Shown in pieces: positions 46,202 through 58,988 of a stretch of DNA of 64,000 nucleotides. The stretch's first letter is position 1. Each line of letters begins with the position of its first letter. The notes below the pieces were generated by a model. It saw only the letters and a list, made by a program, of their open reading frames with translations, was not told the origin of the DNA and made no database searches. Source of the stretch: Chitinophaga lutea (lineage in GTDB: Bacteria; Bacteroidota; Bacteroidia; Chitinophagales; Chitinophagaceae); assembly GCF_003813775.1 (NCBI RefSeq), contig NZ_RPDH01000002.1:2232001-2296000 (forward strand), given 5' to 3'. The position numbers and the translations under genes were made by a program.

Positions 46202-46230
46202 AAAAGGCGGCCTTTGCGGGCCGCCTTTTT
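46202..46230. terminator. Bidirectional terminator between the PepSY gene and purL
   Basis: Stem GGCGGCC/GGCCGCC (46206-46212 with 46219-46225) with A4 on the left and T5 on the right serves two convergent genes. Confidence 0.9.
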
Positions 46231-46248
46231 ATATGCGATGAAATCTGC

Positions 46249-48468
46249 TTACAGGTGATTCTCCAGTGAAGTATCGTACTTCCCTTTCCAGGCAGCCACC
46301 TGGCCCCAGTCTTCGCTATCCACCACGATGCTGTCGCCTTTAACGGTACCGATCTTCTCGTAGCGAACGGATTGTTCGGATGCGTCTACCAGGCCATGCA
46401 GCAGCGCCTCGAATTTTTCCTTGTTCCCGGGGCTTACGCTCACCACTACGCGGCTCTGTGCTTCGCCGAAGAGATAGGCGTCTTTCCTGAAATCCTTGTT
46501 GGTATGAACATCGAAGCCCAAACCTCTCACCATGGCGCTTTCGAGCAGGGTTACGAAGAGGCCGCCTTCGCTGACGTCGTGTGCGGATTGAATGAGGCCG
46601 CCATTGATCAGTTTGGTGATGGCCTGTTGCAGCTTATGCTCTTCTTCCAGGTTGAAATGCGGCGCAGGGCTGAATTCAACGCCGATCAGCTTGTGCAGGT
46701 ATTCTGAACTGCTGATGTCGTTATAGCTGCGGCCTACCAGGTAAATGAGGTCGCCGGCCTGTTTGAAATCCAGCGTCATGCGCTGGTCCATGCTGTCGAG
46801 CACACCCAGCATGCCGATGGTGGGCGTGGGGTATACAGGGCCGTCGGGCGACTGGTTATAGAAGCTCACGTTACCACCGGTAACGGGTGTATTGAATTTG
46901 CGGCAGGCCTCGCCCATGCCTTTGATGGCATGTACGAACTGGAAGTACACTTCCGGATCGTAAGGGTTGCCGAAGTTGAGGCAGTTGGTGATGGCCACCG
47001 GTTCGCCGCCGCTGCACACGATGTTCCGGGCTGCTTCGGCTACGGCTATCTGTCCGCCCGCATGCGGGTCCGCATGCACGTAGCGGCTGTTACAGTCCGT
47101 CGTCACGGCCAGTGCCTTTTTAGTACCTTTCACCAGTACGATCGACGCGTCGCTGGGGGCGTTGGTGCTGGCGTTGGCGGTACCCACCATGCTGTCGTAC
47201 TGCGTGTATACCCAGCGTTTGGAGGCGATGTTCGGCAGCTGCGCGATTTTTTCCGCTACGGATTTGGCGTGGGTGATATCCGGGATGTTCTGGATATCGA
47301 ATGCTTTTACTTTTTCGAAGTATTTCGGTTCTACGTAAGCGCGGTGATACTGGGGAGCGCCGCCGCCCAGTACGAGGCTTTCCGCGGGCACTTCCGCTTC
47401 CAGCACGCCGTTCATATAAAAACGGAGGGTGGGGTCTTTGGTCACTTCGCCGATCTGTACGCAGTGGAGGTCCCATTTATCGAAGATGTCGAGCACTTCT
47501 TTTTCGCGGCCTTTCTCCACCACGATGAGCATGCGCTCCTGGCTTTCGGATAGGAGCATTTCCCAGCCTTTCATGTTCTGCTGGCGGGTAGGCACCTTGT
47601 CGAGGTGGATGATCATGCCGTGCTCGCCTTTGGCGCTCATTTCGGCGGTGGAGCAGGTGATACCGGCGGCGCCCATATCCTGCATGCCGATGAGGGCGTT
47701 GGTTTTCACCACTTCGAGGCAGGCCTCGAGGAGTTTCTTTTCCTGGAAGGGGTCGCCCACCTGTACGGCCGGCAGGTCTTTGGCGCTTTCTTCGGTGATG
47801 TCGGCCGACGCGAAGGAAGCGCCGCCGATACCGTCTTTACCCGTGGCGGATCCTACGATAAATACGGGGTTGCCTTCCCCGTGGGAGGTGGCGGACACCA
47901 TGGTGCCCACTTTCAGTACGCCCACGCTCATGGCGTTCACGAGGGGGTTGGTACCGTAACAGTCTTCGAAATACACTTCACCGCCCACAGTGGGAACGCC
48001 GAAGCAGTTGCCATAGTGGCCGATGCCGTCTACCACGCCTTTCAGCAGGTGCTGGGTTTTGGCGTCGTTGATGTTACCGAAGCGCAGGGAGTTGAGCGCC
48101 GCGATGGGGCGGGCGCCCATGGTAAAAATATCGCGATGAATACCGCCTACACCGGTGGCGGCACCCTGGAAAGGTTCGAGTGCGGAGGGGTGGTTGTGCG
48201 ATTCGATCTTGAATACGCAGGCCCAGCCGTCGCCGATGTCTACAAGACCGGCATTTTCTTCACCAGCTTTCACCAGCAGGCGGCCGCCTTCGCGGGGCAG
48301 ACTTTTGAGCCATACGATGGAATTCTTGTAACTGCAGTGTTCACTCCACATAACAGAGTACATGCTGAGTTCGGTGAAATTCGGTGTGCGGCCCAGGATG
48401 GATTTAATACGTTCAAATTCGTCTGCGGTAAGTCCTAACTGTTCGGCGGTTTCTACTGTGGTTTGCAT
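46249..48468 (-). CDS. purL: Phosphoribosylformylglycinamidine synthase subunit PurL
   Basis: ATP-dependent step of purine synthesis that turns FGAR into FGAM. At 739 residues this is the small-type PurL that needs separate PurS and PurQ, unlike the 1,300-residue fused enzyme. Characteristic segments are [14 protein letters not shown] near residue 38, [33 protein letters not shown] and the second ATP-binding-like half with [24 protein letters not shown] sequence ([17 protein letters not shown]) and the [18 protein letters not shown] motif. It is transcribed alone from a perfect promoter; purS and purQ are not in the window. Confidence 0.97.
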   Translation of the reverse strand: MQTTVETAEQLGLTADEFERIKSILGRTPNFTELSMYSVMWSEHCSYKNSIVWLKSLPREGGRLLVKAGEENAGLVDIGDGWACVFKIESHNHPSALEPFQGAATGVGGIHRDIFTMGARPIAALNSLRFGNINDAKTQHLLKGVVDGIGHYGNCFGVPTVGGEVYFEDCYGTNPLVNAMSVGVLKVGTMVSATSHGEGNPVFIVGSATGKDGIGGASFASADITEESAKDLPAVQVGDPFQEKKLLEACLEVVKTNALIGMQDMGAAGITCSTAEMSAKGEHGMIIHLDKVPTRQQNMKGWEMLLSESQERMLIVVEKGREKEVLDIFDKWDLHCVQIGEVTKDPTLRFYMNGVLEAEVPAESLVLGGGAPQYHRAYVEPKYFEKVKAFDIQNIPDITHAKSVAEKIAQLPNIASKRWVYTQYDSMVGTANASTNAPSDASIVLVKGTKKALAVTTDCNSRYVHADPHAGGQIAVAEAARNIVCSGGEPVAITNCLNFGNPYDPEVYFQFVHAIKGMGEACRKFNTPVTGGNVSFYNQSPDGPVYPTPTIGMLGVLDSMDQRMTLDFKQAGDLIYLVGRSYNDISSSEYLHKLIGVEFSPAPHFNLEEEHKLQQAITKLINGGLIQSAHDVSEGGLFVTLLESAMVRGLGFDVHTNKDFRKDAYLFGEAQSRVVVSVSPGNKEKFEALLHGLVDASEQSVRYEKIGTVKGDSIVVDSEDWGQVAAWKGKYDTSLENHL

Positions 48469-48496
48469 GTAATGATGAAGATTTAAAAAGAAGATG

Positions 48497-48527
48497 CAAA
48501 ACTACATAGATTTCCTGCAAATGACAA
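48497..48527 (-). promoter_or_regulatory. Promoter of purL
   Basis: Minus-strand TTG (48527-48525), 20 nt, TAGTTTTG (48504-48497); the start is expected near 48492, giving a 24-nt leader. Confidence 0.8.
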
Positions 48528-48677
48528 GAAACAAGTCCCGCTGCCCCATACACACATTAGTTTATTTTAAATATATCAGATTTTTGAGGCCAGACCCTCG
48601 AATATTTACTCAAAAATTAAAAATATAAGGTTTTTACGGGACAATTGCAATTTTTTGGTTAAAAAAACGGACACTTC

Positions 48678-48708
48678 TTGCATATTAACTGAAACTGGCG
48701 TTCTTTTG
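48678..48708 (+). promoter_or_regulatory. Promoter of glnA
   Basis: TTG (48678-48680), 20 nt, TTCTTTTG (48701-48708). One base of the -7 consensus (the A) is replaced by T. The ATG follows after 18 nt. Confidence 0.65.
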
Positions 48709-48726
48709 TAAAAAATAATTCACATC

Positions 48727-50922
<2,196 letters not shown>

Positions 50923-50953
50923 AAAACCGTAAGATTGTTTTGGTGTATGATGG

Positions 50954-50984
50954 CCCCCGGTATTCACCGGGGGTTTCTTTTTTT
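50954..50984 (+). terminator. Terminator of glnA
   Basis: Perfect 8-bp stem CCCCCGGT/ACCGGGGG (50954-50961 with 50966-50973), loop ATTC, then TTTC and T7. Confidence 0.93.
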
Positions 50985-51047
50985 AACAAATCCCCGGTTA
51001 AACCTTTTCCATCCCCCGCCGTCTATCTATCTGTAAAACGTCATTTT

Positions 51048-51731
51048 ATGAAGCAACTCTTATTACTCATTTTCCTGGCCGCTACAACCGTAAGTGCGGG
51101 GTACGCGCAGGATTCTGCGAAAACAAGGCTGAAAAACAGGCAGGTGCAGGATCTGAAGCTGGATGAAAACCAGGGCAACCAATTGCGCGATATCAATAAA
51201 TCTTACATGCAAAGCGCCCAGGAAATCCGTAAAAACGAGGCCCTGAGCAAGGAAGACCGGAAAAAACAGCTGGACGCCCTCAACACCGAGCGTGCCGGCA
51301 GGATCAAATCGGTACTGAGCGCGGAACAGTTCGAAAAATACCAGCAGAACCGTGAAAAATCCATGGCGCGCGCCGATGCCTATAGTGAAAAAAGGCATAA
51401 AAAAGAAGGCCGCGGCAAAGGCAGGCCCAGCGAGGAGATGAAACAATCCCTCGGCCTGACGGACGCACAGGGCCAGGAACTGCAGAACATCAACAAAGAC
51501 TTCATGGCCCGCATGAAAGAACTCAAAAACAATGAATCACTCAGCAAGGAACAGCGCCACGAACAGCTGAAATCGCTGAACGAAGCAAGGAAAGACAAGA
51601 TCAAACTGGCACTGGGCAACGAAACGTTCCAGAAGTATCACGACTGGCACAGGAAAGAGATGGGGCATCATAAAGCCATGCGGAAAAGGGACGAGCTGCG
51701 GAAGAAAAAAGACACGACAGACAAACTATAA
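51048..51731 (+). CDS. Exported Spy-like helical protein with internal duplication
   Basis: A 227-residue protein with a signal peptide (MKQLLLLIFLAATTVSAGYAQ) followed by highly charged helices. Two homologous halves are visible: LKLDENQGNQLRDINKSYMQ...EALSKEDRKKQLDALN...IKSVLSAEQFEKYQ (about residues 36-100) and LGLTDAQGQELQNINKDFMA...ESLSKEQRHEQLKSLN...IKLALGNETFQKYH (about 132-200). The pattern of LT..Q and a hairpin of helices resembles the Spy/CpxP and DUF4890 periplasmic proteins, which act as chaperones or stress sensors. The basic tail (KRDELRKKKDTTDKL) is likely exposed. Function is inferred from fold only. Confidence 0.75.
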   Translation: MKQLLLLIFLAATTVSAGYAQDSAKTRLKNRQVQDLKLDENQGNQLRDINKSYMQSAQEIRKNEALSKEDRKKQLDALNTERAGRIKSVLSAEQFEKYQQNREKSMARADAYSEKRHKKEGRGKGRPSEEMKQSLGLTDAQGQELQNINKDFMARMKELKNNESLSKEQRHEQLKSLNEARKDKIKLALGNETFQKYHDWHRKEMGHHKAMRKRDELRKKKDTTDKL

Positions 51732-51789
51732 CATTTGCTTATCATACAAAATCTGACTAGTACATTTTAAAAGGTTTTAAGGTTATCCG

Positions 51790-51817
51790 GGCTGCCTCTC
51801 CAGGCGGCCTCTTTTTT
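51790..51817 (+). terminator. Terminator of the Spy-like gene
   Basis: 8-bp stem GGCTGCCT/AGGCGGCC (51790-51797 with 51802-51809, one G-T) followed by TC and T6. Confidence 0.85.
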
Positions 51818-51833
51818 GAAATGTGATTCGCAT

Positions 51834-51868
51834 AAAAAAAGCGTTCCGGCAGTCACCGGAACGCTTTT
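51834..51868. terminator. Bidirectional terminator at the end of accC
   Basis: Perfect 9-bp stem GCGTTCCGG/CCGGAACGC (51841-51849 with 51856-51864) with an A7 run on the left (T7 on the minus strand) and T4 on the right. It lies 22 nt after the accC stop. Confidence 0.9.
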
Positions 51869-51886
51869 CAGTTATATGCAACCTGC

Positions 51887-53224
<1,338 letters not shown>

Positions 53225-53305
53225 GTTTTTCTTATAGGTGATATAAAAACTAAAAAGGGAAAAGGTTGCAAGCAACCTTACAACCTTCTCCCGTTATCAA
53301 AGAGT

Positions 53306-53788
53306 TTATGGTTCTACCAGGAACAACGGCTGATCGTACTCTACAGGAGAGGCGTCATCCACCAGCACCTTTACAATTTTGCCGCTCACTTCACTTTCGA
53401 TTTCGTTGAACAGTTTCATCGCCTCGATGATGCACACCACCTTGCCGGCAGCCACATCGTCGCCCACGTTTACGAACGGCGGCTTATCGGGGCCGGCGCT
53501 GCGGTAGAACGTACCGATCATGGGCGATTTGATGGTGATGAGGTTGCTGTTCACCGGTGCCGCCGCTGCTGCGGGTGCCGCCGCCGCCGGAGCCGGTGCG
53601 GGCGCCGCCGCCTGGGGGGCCACTGCTACAGGCTGAACTGCCGTAACCGCCGGTACTGTTACAATCTGTTGTACTTCGCTTTCCTTCTGCTTTATTGTAA
53701 TCTTAAACTTGTCCTGCTCAATGCTCAGTTCGCTGATATTTGACTTGTTGATCATTTTTATCAGCTCCTGAATCTGTTTAAAGTCCAT
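53306..53788 (-). CDS. accB: Biotin carboxyl carrier protein
   Basis: Carries the carboxyl group between AccC and the carboxyltransferase. The 160-residue protein has a charged N-terminal region ([34 protein letters not shown]), a long flexible Ala/Pro linker (about residues 44-79) and the C-terminal biotinyl domain with the acceptor Lys125 in [13 protein letters not shown]. Such linkers let the biotin swing between active sites. It follows efp after 65 nt and precedes accC, the common operon order. Confidence 0.96.
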   Translation of the reverse strand: MDFKQIQELIKMINKSNISELSIEQDKFKITIKQKESEVQQIVTVPAVTAVQPVAVAPQAAAPAPAPAAAAPAAAAAPVNSNLITIKSPMIGTFYRSAGPDKPPFVNVGDDVAAGKVVCIIEAMKLFNEIESEVSGKIVKVLVDDASPVEYDQPLFLVEP

Positions 53789-53853
53789 GTAGACAGTTTT
53801 TGGTTTTAGTTAAATGCTGGTTCTCTGATGATAGAAGTTGAAAAAGTATATGG

Positions 53854-54420
53854 CTATTCTTTTACTCTCTCGATATATTCACCGGTTTTGGTGTTGATCC
53901 TGATCAGCTCGCCCTCGTTCACGAACAGGGGCACCATCACGGTGGCGCCGCCTTCAACGGTGGCGGGCTTCAGGGTACGGGTGGCGGTGTCGCCTTTCAT
54001 ACCGGGCTCGGAATAGGTCACTTTCAGCACGATTTTATCAGGCAGTTCAACGCCCATGGGCTGTTCGGTTTCGGTATTGATGGAGATGGATACTTCGTCG
54101 CCGTCTTTCAGGAACTGGGGCGCATCCACCATTTGCTCGCTCACCACGATCTGTTCGAAGGTCTCTTTATCCATGAAGTTGTACCCGCTTTCGTCCTGGT
54201 ACAGATACTGGTATGCTTTTTTCTCCACACGTACCGGGTAAATGGTATCGCCTGAGTTCCAGGTATGTTCGATGGAGCGGCTATTGTCAACCCCCTTCAA
54301 TTTTGCCCATACTTTGGCAGCGGCACGGGCTGTTTTGTTCTGACCAAACTCTACAACAGAATACAAGCTGTTATCCAGCTTAATGATTAATCCTGTTCTG
54401 ATATCTGCGGTGGTAGCCAT
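53854..54420 (-). CDS. efp: Elongation factor P with atypical loop
   Basis: Relieves ribosome stalling at polyproline stretches. The 188-residue protein has the normal three-domain outline: N-terminal KOW-like (MATTADIRTGLIIKLDNSLYSVVEF), the OB domain with YLYQDESGYNFMDKETFEQI, and the C-terminal YSEPGMKGDTATRTLKPATVEGG and VPLFVNEGELIRINTKTGEYIERVK. The first-domain loop that contacts the P-site tRNA, usually PGKG around the modified lysine, reads FGQNKTARAAAKVWAKLKG (residues 25-43); no PGKG is present and the loop is two residues longer than in E. coli. It opens the efp-accB-accC operon. No EpmA/EpmB genes are seen. Confidence 0.93.
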   Translation of the reverse strand: MATTADIRTGLIIKLDNSLYSVVEFGQNKTARAAAKVWAKLKGVDNSRSIEHTWNSGDTIYPVRVEKKAYQYLYQDESGYNFMDKETFEQIVVSEQMVDAPQFLKDGDEVSISINTETEQPMGVELPDKIVLKVTYSEPGMKGDTATRTLKPATVEGGATVMVPLFVNEGELIRINTKTGEYIERVKE

Positions 54421-54462
54421 AAAAGGTCACTGATTTAAAGTTAAAAATTTACATTAGGATTG

Positions 54463-54470
54463 CAAAAGTA
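54463..54470 (-). promoter_or_regulatory. -7 element of the efp-accB-accC promoter
   Basis: Minus-strand TACTTTTG at 54470-54463. TTG triplets lie 18 and 22 nt upstream, just outside the usual 19-21, so the -33 choice is uncertain. The leader to the efp ATG is about 38 nt. Confidence 0.6.
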
Positions 54471-54579
54471 AAAATTTTCGCATATGAACAAACAAAACTT
54501 GCCGGATTTCACACAAAAGCGGTATAGTTTTGGTACAAAGTCACGCGAAGATCATTGTCACTTTACTATTTTTAAAAAT

Positions 54580-55083
54580 ATGATTATGAGAAGCTGGTTA
54601 TTACTCTTTTTATTCCTTCCTGCTGTATTAAAAGCCCAGTCTGTTGCCCCTGCGGCAGCTCAAACGCCGCCTTTCAAACAGTACAAGATCATTTCTCCCC
54701 TGCCGATGACCCTGTACGACGGTCATACTTTCAACAAAAACGACCTCCCGAAAAATAAACCCGTACTGGTGTTTTTGTTCAGCGTGGAGTGCGACCACTG
54801 TGCCCATATGACGCAGGAAATTCTCAAAAACATCGGCAAGTTCGGAAAATCCACGATATTAATGGTCACTCCCTTTAAACTGGAGCGGATGAAGGCCTGG
54901 TACGACCAGTACAACATCAGGAACTACCCGAACATCATTATGGCTGCCGAGCCTACCCGTCAGATCGCATATTATTACGATCTGAAAAACTTTCCCGGTA
55001 TTTACATTTACGACAAAAAACACCGGTTGGCGGCGGACTACGAAGGTACCGTTAAACTGGACACTTTGTTAAAGCACTTGTAA
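54580..55083 (+). CDS. Exported thioredoxin-fold protein
   Basis: A 167-residue protein with a signal peptide (MIMRSWLLLFLFLPAVLKAQS). The start could also be the second ATG at 54586. The mature domain has the thioredoxin pattern KPVLVFLFSVECDHCAHMTQEILKNI with a CDHC active site, FGKSTILMVTPFKLERM, and the cis-proline-containing KNFPGIYIYDKKHRLAADYEG. It is likely an AhpC/TlpA-type periplasmic oxidoreductase that reduces or forms disulfides; partner unknown. A TAGTTTTG box at 54525-54532 may be its promoter. It is divergent from efp. Confidence 0.85.
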   Translation: MIMRSWLLLFLFLPAVLKAQSVAPAAAQTPPFKQYKIISPLPMTLYDGHTFNKNDLPKNKPVLVFLFSVECDHCAHMTQEILKNIGKFGKSTILMVTPFKLERMKAWYDQYNIRNYPNIIMAAEPTRQIAYYYDLKNFPGIYIYDKKHRLAADYEGTVKLDTLLKHL

Positions 55084-55152
55084 AATTCTTTCTTTGGGCC
55101 GGCGGCAGGTTATTTTTTAGCAGATTCCTCCCAAATTCCCATTCCGATATGC

Positions 55153-55160
55153 TATTTTTG
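55153..55160 (+). promoter_or_regulatory. -7 element of the mdh promoter
   Basis: TATTTTTG at 55153-55160, about 42 nt before the mdh ATG. No TTG lies at -33. Confidence 0.5.
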
Positions 55161-55202
55161 TTCACCAAATAATTCTTCACCTTTTTAAAATACTCAGATA
55201 CG

Positions 55203-56141
55203 ATGAAAGTTACTGTTGTAGGAGCTGGAAATGTAGGCGCAACCTGCGCTAACGTGCTGGCCCACAGAGATTTTCTGCAGGAGGTTGTTTTGCTTGATAT
55301 CAAGGAAGGCACTGCAGAAGGCAAGGCCCTCGATACCTGGCAGCAAGCCCCCATTGACTATTACAGCACCAAAGTGACGGGCGTTACCAATGATTACACC
55401 AAAACCGCCAACAGCGATGTGGTGGTAATCACTTCCGGCCTCCCCCGCAAACCCGGTATGAGCCGCGACGACCTGATTTCCACGAACGCCAACATCGTTA
55501 AATCTGTGACCGAGAATGTAACCAAACATTCTCCGAACGCGATCATCATCGTAGTGTCCAACCCGCTCGACGTGATGACCTACTGCGCTTACCTGAATGC
55601 TAAAAAAGACAGCAGCAAGGTATTCGGCATGGCCGGCATCCTCGACACGGCCCGTTACCGCGCCTTCCTGGCAGACGAGATCGGCTGTTCCCCGAAAGAC
55701 ATCCAGGCCATCCTCATGGGCGGCCACGGCGATACCATGGTGCCCCTCCCCCGTTATACCACCGTTTCCGGCATCCCGGTAACCGAACTGGTAGCGGCAG
55801 ACAAACTGGAAGCGATCATCCAGCGCACCAAAGTAGGCGGCGGTGAAATCGTGAACCTGCTGGGCACTTCCGCCTGGTATGCTCCCGGCGCTGCTGCAGC
55901 CCAGATGGTGGAAGCCATCCTGAAAGATGAAAAACGCATCTTCCCCGTTTGCGCATGGCTGACCGGCGAATATGGCCTGAAAGACATCTACCTCGGCGTA
56001 CCCGTGGTACTCGGCAAAAACGGTATCGAAAAAATCATCGAACTGCAACTGAATGCAGACGAACAGGCCCTCCTGAACACTTCCGCCACGCACGTGAAAG
56101 AAGTAATGGACGTGCTCGACAACATGAAAACACCCGCCTAA
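55203..56141 (+). CDS. mdh: Malate dehydrogenase
   Basis: Oxidises malate to oxaloacetate with NAD in the citric acid cycle. The 312-residue LDH-like enzyme has the nucleotide-binding MKVTVVGAGNVGATCANVLA with Asp32 for NAD ribose, the substrate arginines Arg82 and Arg88 in GLPRKPGMSRDDL, and the catalytic His175 in GGHGDTMVPLPRY. The RKPGMSR form (not RQxGxxR) indicates malate rather than lactate as substrate. It has its own promoter and terminator. The start matches the family exactly. Confidence 0.96.
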   Translation: MKVTVVGAGNVGATCANVLAHRDFLQEVVLLDIKEGTAEGKALDTWQQAPIDYYSTKVTGVTNDYTKTANSDVVVITSGLPRKPGMSRDDLISTNANIVKSVTENVTKHSPNAIIIVVSNPLDVMTYCAYLNAKKDSSKVFGMAGILDTARYRAFLADEIGCSPKDIQAILMGGHGDTMVPLPRYTTVSGIPVTELVAADKLEAIIQRTKVGGGEIVNLLGTSAWYAPGAAAAQMVEAILKDEKRIFPVCAWLTGEYGLKDIYLGVPVVLGKNGIEKIIELQLNADEQALLNTSATHVKEVMDVLDNMKTPA

Positions 56142-56160
56142 GGCCGGTTGATCATACCAT

Positions 56161-56194
56161 AAAAGCATCCGCGCCCTGGTGCGGATGCTTTTTT
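56161..56194 (+). terminator. Terminator of mdh
   Basis: 12-bp stem AAAAGCATCCGC/GCGGATGCTTTT (56161-56172 with 56181-56192) followed by three more Ts, 19 nt after the mdh stop. Confidence 0.93.
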
Positions 56195-56437
56195 TATGTT
56201 TGTCGCTTTCCCATCACACCTCGCTGTTTTCTTTTTGAAGCGGTGAACGAAAATACCCCCAACCGGCTGGACCTGACGGCGTTAACCATATACAACGGAC
56301 ATAATTTGCGCCCCGTTTTGACTGTTGTAACAAGGATATTCGTAACTTTAACCTATCCGAGGGCCCGAAGCATAACTGTTCACCACCAGACATGGAATAA
56401 GAAACGACATCACTCATATTTTCCGGCAACCAGAAAC

Positions 56438-57019
56438 ATGATCAAACTACTGTATGCTGTACTGCTTTGCAGTCCCGTGTGGGCATTTGCACAAACTGTT
56501 ACATGGAAGGCCGACCGGGAACGCTCCGTGGTGAGGTTCTCCGTCAACCATCTCGTTATTTCCAAAGTAGACGGCGTCTTTAAGAATTTCGAGGGCGACA
56601 TGACATCCAAAGGCCCTGATTTTTCCGATGCCACCGTCAGTTTTACGGTGGATGTTTTCAGTATCAACACCGGCGATGCGCCGCGGGACAATCATCTGAA
56701 ATCAAACGACTTTTTCAATGCAGAAAAGCACCCTGCCATGACCTTCAAAAGCAGCTCCCTGACCAAAGTGACCAACGGGAAGTACCTGCTCACGGGCGAC
56801 CTCACCATCCGCGATGTGACCAAACAGGTAAAATTCAACGTGGCATATGGCGGCACCACCAAAGACGCCACGGGCAAGCAGCGCGCCACCTTCAAAGTGA
56901 ACACCTATCTCAACCGCTTTGACTATCATCTGAAATGGGACAAACTCACCGAAGCCGGCGGCATGGTGGTAGACAAGATGGTCAATATCGAACTGAAGCT
57001 GGAGTTTGTGCAGCAATGA
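56438..57019 (+). CDS. yceI: YceI-family periplasmic protein
   Basis: A 193-residue exported lipocalin-like barrel of the YceI family. The signal peptide (MIKLLYAVLLCSPVWAFAQ) is followed by VTWKADRERSVVRFSVNHLVISKVDGVFKNFEGDM, the usual signature F.v.H.....V.G.F..f.G, and later PRDNHLKSNDFFNAEKHPAMTFKSSSL and YLLTGDLTIRDVTKQVKF. Members bind isoprenoid lipids such as quinones. The start at 56438 is preferred because earlier in-frame codons run back through the mdh terminator. A MarR regulator follows in the same direction after 85 nt, a pairing seen in many Bacteroidota. Confidence 0.88.
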   Translation: MIKLLYAVLLCSPVWAFAQTVTWKADRERSVVRFSVNHLVISKVDGVFKNFEGDMTSKGPDFSDATVSFTVDVFSINTGDAPRDNHLKSNDFFNAEKHPAMTFKSSSLTKVTNGKYLLTGDLTIRDVTKQVKFNVAYGGTTKDATGKQRATFKVNTYLNRFDYHLKWDKLTEAGGMVVDKMVNIELKLEFVQQ

Positions 57020-57104
57020 CCGTGTAATAGCCGGAGGATGAAAGTGTTAGCAATTGCGCTTTGTATCCCCTTATCCTTTAAATTGCGCTATATTTTTTCG
57101 GCAT

Positions 57105-57566
57105 ATGTCTAATATTGAAAAGCTTATTTCTATCAGGAATTTCACGAGTGAGCACCATAAAGGCCTGGTCAGCCTCATTTTTGTGGGAAACTGGATCATC
57201 TCCAAACATCAGACTTTCTTCAAACAATACGACATTACGATGCAGCAGTTCAACATCCTGCGCATCCTGCGGGGGCAGCACCCCAAAAGCGCCAGCATCA
57301 ACACGCTCAAAGAAAGGATGCTGGATAAAATGAGCGATGTATCGAGGTTGGTGGAGCGCCTGCGGAAAGCGGACCTGGTGGAACGCAAAAGCTGCGAGAT
57401 GGACCGCCGCGCCGTGGATGTCAAGATCTCCGCCAAGGGCCTTCAACTCCTGAAGACCATTGACGAAGAAATCGGCATCCTGGAGGATACCCTGAAGGCA
57501 TCGCTCACTGATAAAGAAGTAGTGCAGCTCAACAAGCTGCTCGATAAACTGTTAAGCTCCTATTAG
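57105..57566 (+). CDS. MarR-family transcriptional regulator
   Basis: A 153-residue winged-helix protein. The fold is visible in FKQYDITMQQFNILRILRGQ, the recognition region NTLKERMLDKMSDVSRLVERLRKADLVERKSCEMDRRAVDVKISAKG (with the wing DRRAVDV), and the C-terminal dimerisation helix. MarR proteins bind as dimers to palindromes in their own and neighbouring promoters, so yceI is a likely target. The start at 57105 (MSNIEKLISIRNF) was chosen over an in-frame ATG upstream because it gives the usual length. Confidence 0.87.
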   Translation: MSNIEKLISIRNFTSEHHKGLVSLIFVGNWIISKHQTFFKQYDITMQQFNILRILRGQHPKSASINTLKERMLDKMSDVSRLVERLRKADLVERKSCEMDRRAVDVKISAKGLQLLKTIDEEIGILEDTLKASLTDKEVVQLNKLLDKLLSSY

Positions 57567-57649
57567 ATTTTTTCCCGGTAACGGCACCACTACCGGTTTT
57601 CAGACCTTATAATTTTCCTGAATGTAATTGAGGGCCGGTTTCAGGCCTC

Positions 57650-58900
57650 CTAGTTCTCTTCGATATAATCGAGATCGATCCCGAATGTTTCCCGCATGGT
57701 GAAAGCCGCCACAAATGCCAGCACGATACAGATGATACCGGTAATCAGCCCGCTTGCGAGGTAGGAGAAACCGAAGCTGGTCTGCAACCCGCCGAAAACG
57801 ATCGATATCACCGGCAATAAACCGCGCGCATAGTTGGGCACGGTGGTAGCCGCTGTGGCGCGCAGGTTGGTCCCGAACTGCTCGGCGGCCACCGTCACGA
57901 AAATCGCCCAGAAACCCACACTGAAGCCCATCAGGCCGCAAATGGTATAAAAGGCCGTTTCGGACACGCCATGCGCGCTGAAATACAATACTACGGCGAT
58001 AAGCACCAGGGTGTAAAAGATGTACAGCACTTTTTTACGGCTGCGCATCACCTGGCTGAGGTAACCGCTGGCAAAGTCGCCGAAGGTGAGCGCCGCATAA
58101 CAGATCATGATCGCCTTGCCCGGATCGATGGAGCCTTTCACGCCCATTTCTTTTGCGAACGCATTGGAGAACGTCATCAAAATCCCCACCACGTACCAGG
58201 TGGGAAGGCCTACCAGTATACATTTGAGGTAACGCATAAAACGTTCCCGGCTCGTAAAGAATTTGAAATAGTTGCCGCGGCTGACGGCGCTTTCCTTGAT
58301 GTTTTTGTACATGCCGGACTCCACCACGCTTACACGGAGTATCAACAGGGCCAGGCCCAGGCCTCCCCCGATATAATAGCAGATGCGCCAGTTGTCGCCG
58401 AAGTAGAGGGAAACGAAATAAGCGGCCACTGCGCCGGAAATGCCCACGCTGGCCACGATCATCGTGCCCAGGCCGCGCCGTTCCTTCGGCAGCACCTCGG
58501 ATACGAGGGTGATGCCCGCCCCCAGTTCACCGGCCAGCCCCAGGCCAGCCACAAACCGCCAGATCATGTACCAGGTAATGGCGTGCTCGCCGGCCACCAT
58601 GCCATTGGCCACGTTGGCCACGGAATACAGCAAAATGGAACCGAAGAGCACCGAAAGGCGGCCGCGTTTATCGCCCAGCACGCCCCAGATAATGCCGCCG
58701 ATGAGCATGCCCACCATCTGGATGTTGATGAGCCACATGCCTACGGTGTCTATTTCCTCGCCCTGCAAACCCAGGTCGGTTAAGCTTTTGATTCGGATAA
58801 TGCCAAATAGGAGAAGATCATAAATGTCTACGAAGTAGCCCAAAGAAGCCACTATTACTGCAGCGTTCAATAACCTGACCGGTTTCTGCGTGGAATTCAT
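57650..58900 (-). CDS. MFS transporter, metabolite:H+ symporter type
   Basis: A 416-residue inner-membrane protein with 12 predicted helices. It starts MNSTQKPVRLLNAAVIVASLGYFVDIYDLLLFGIIR and contains WGVLGDKRGRLSVLFGSILLYS, the loop 2-3 motif, and FVAGLGLAGELGAGITLVSEVLPKERRG, typical of the metabolite:H+ symporter/sugar porter group (YDLL and GELGAG are characteristic). Substrates in this group include carboxylates and aromatic acids, and none can be chosen here. It converges with the marR gene and is separated from dedA by a terminator. Confidence 0.87.
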   Translation of the reverse strand: MNSTQKPVRLLNAAVIVASLGYFVDIYDLLLFGIIRIKSLTDLGLQGEEIDTVGMWLINIQMVGMLIGGIIWGVLGDKRGRLSVLFGSILLYSVANVANGMVAGEHAITWYMIWRFVAGLGLAGELGAGITLVSEVLPKERRGLGTMIVASVGISGAVAAYFVSLYFGDNWRICYYIGGGLGLALLILRVSVVESGMYKNIKESAVSRGNYFKFFTSRERFMRYLKCILVGLPTWYVVGILMTFSNAFAKEMGVKGSIDPGKAIMICYAALTFGDFASGYLSQVMRSRKKVLYIFYTLVLIAVVLYFSAHGVSETAFYTICGLMGFSVGFWAIFVTVAAEQFGTNLRATAATTVPNYARGLLPVISIVFGGLQTSFGFSYLASGLITGIICIVLAFVAAFTMRETFGIDLDYIEEN

Positions 58901-58940
58901 ACGAAAGTTTGTTTAGTAGGTTGATAAGTTTGGCTATAAA

Positions 58941-58970
58941 TAAAAAGAGACGCAAATTAATTGCGTCTCT
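58941..58970 (-). terminator. Terminator of dedA
   Basis: Perfect 10-bp stem AGAGACGCAA/TTGCGTCTCT (58946-58955 with 58961-58970), 5-nt loop, and T5 on the minus strand. It lies 19 nt after the dedA stop. Confidence 0.9.
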
Positions 58971-58988
58971 CCAAGATATACAAGAATT

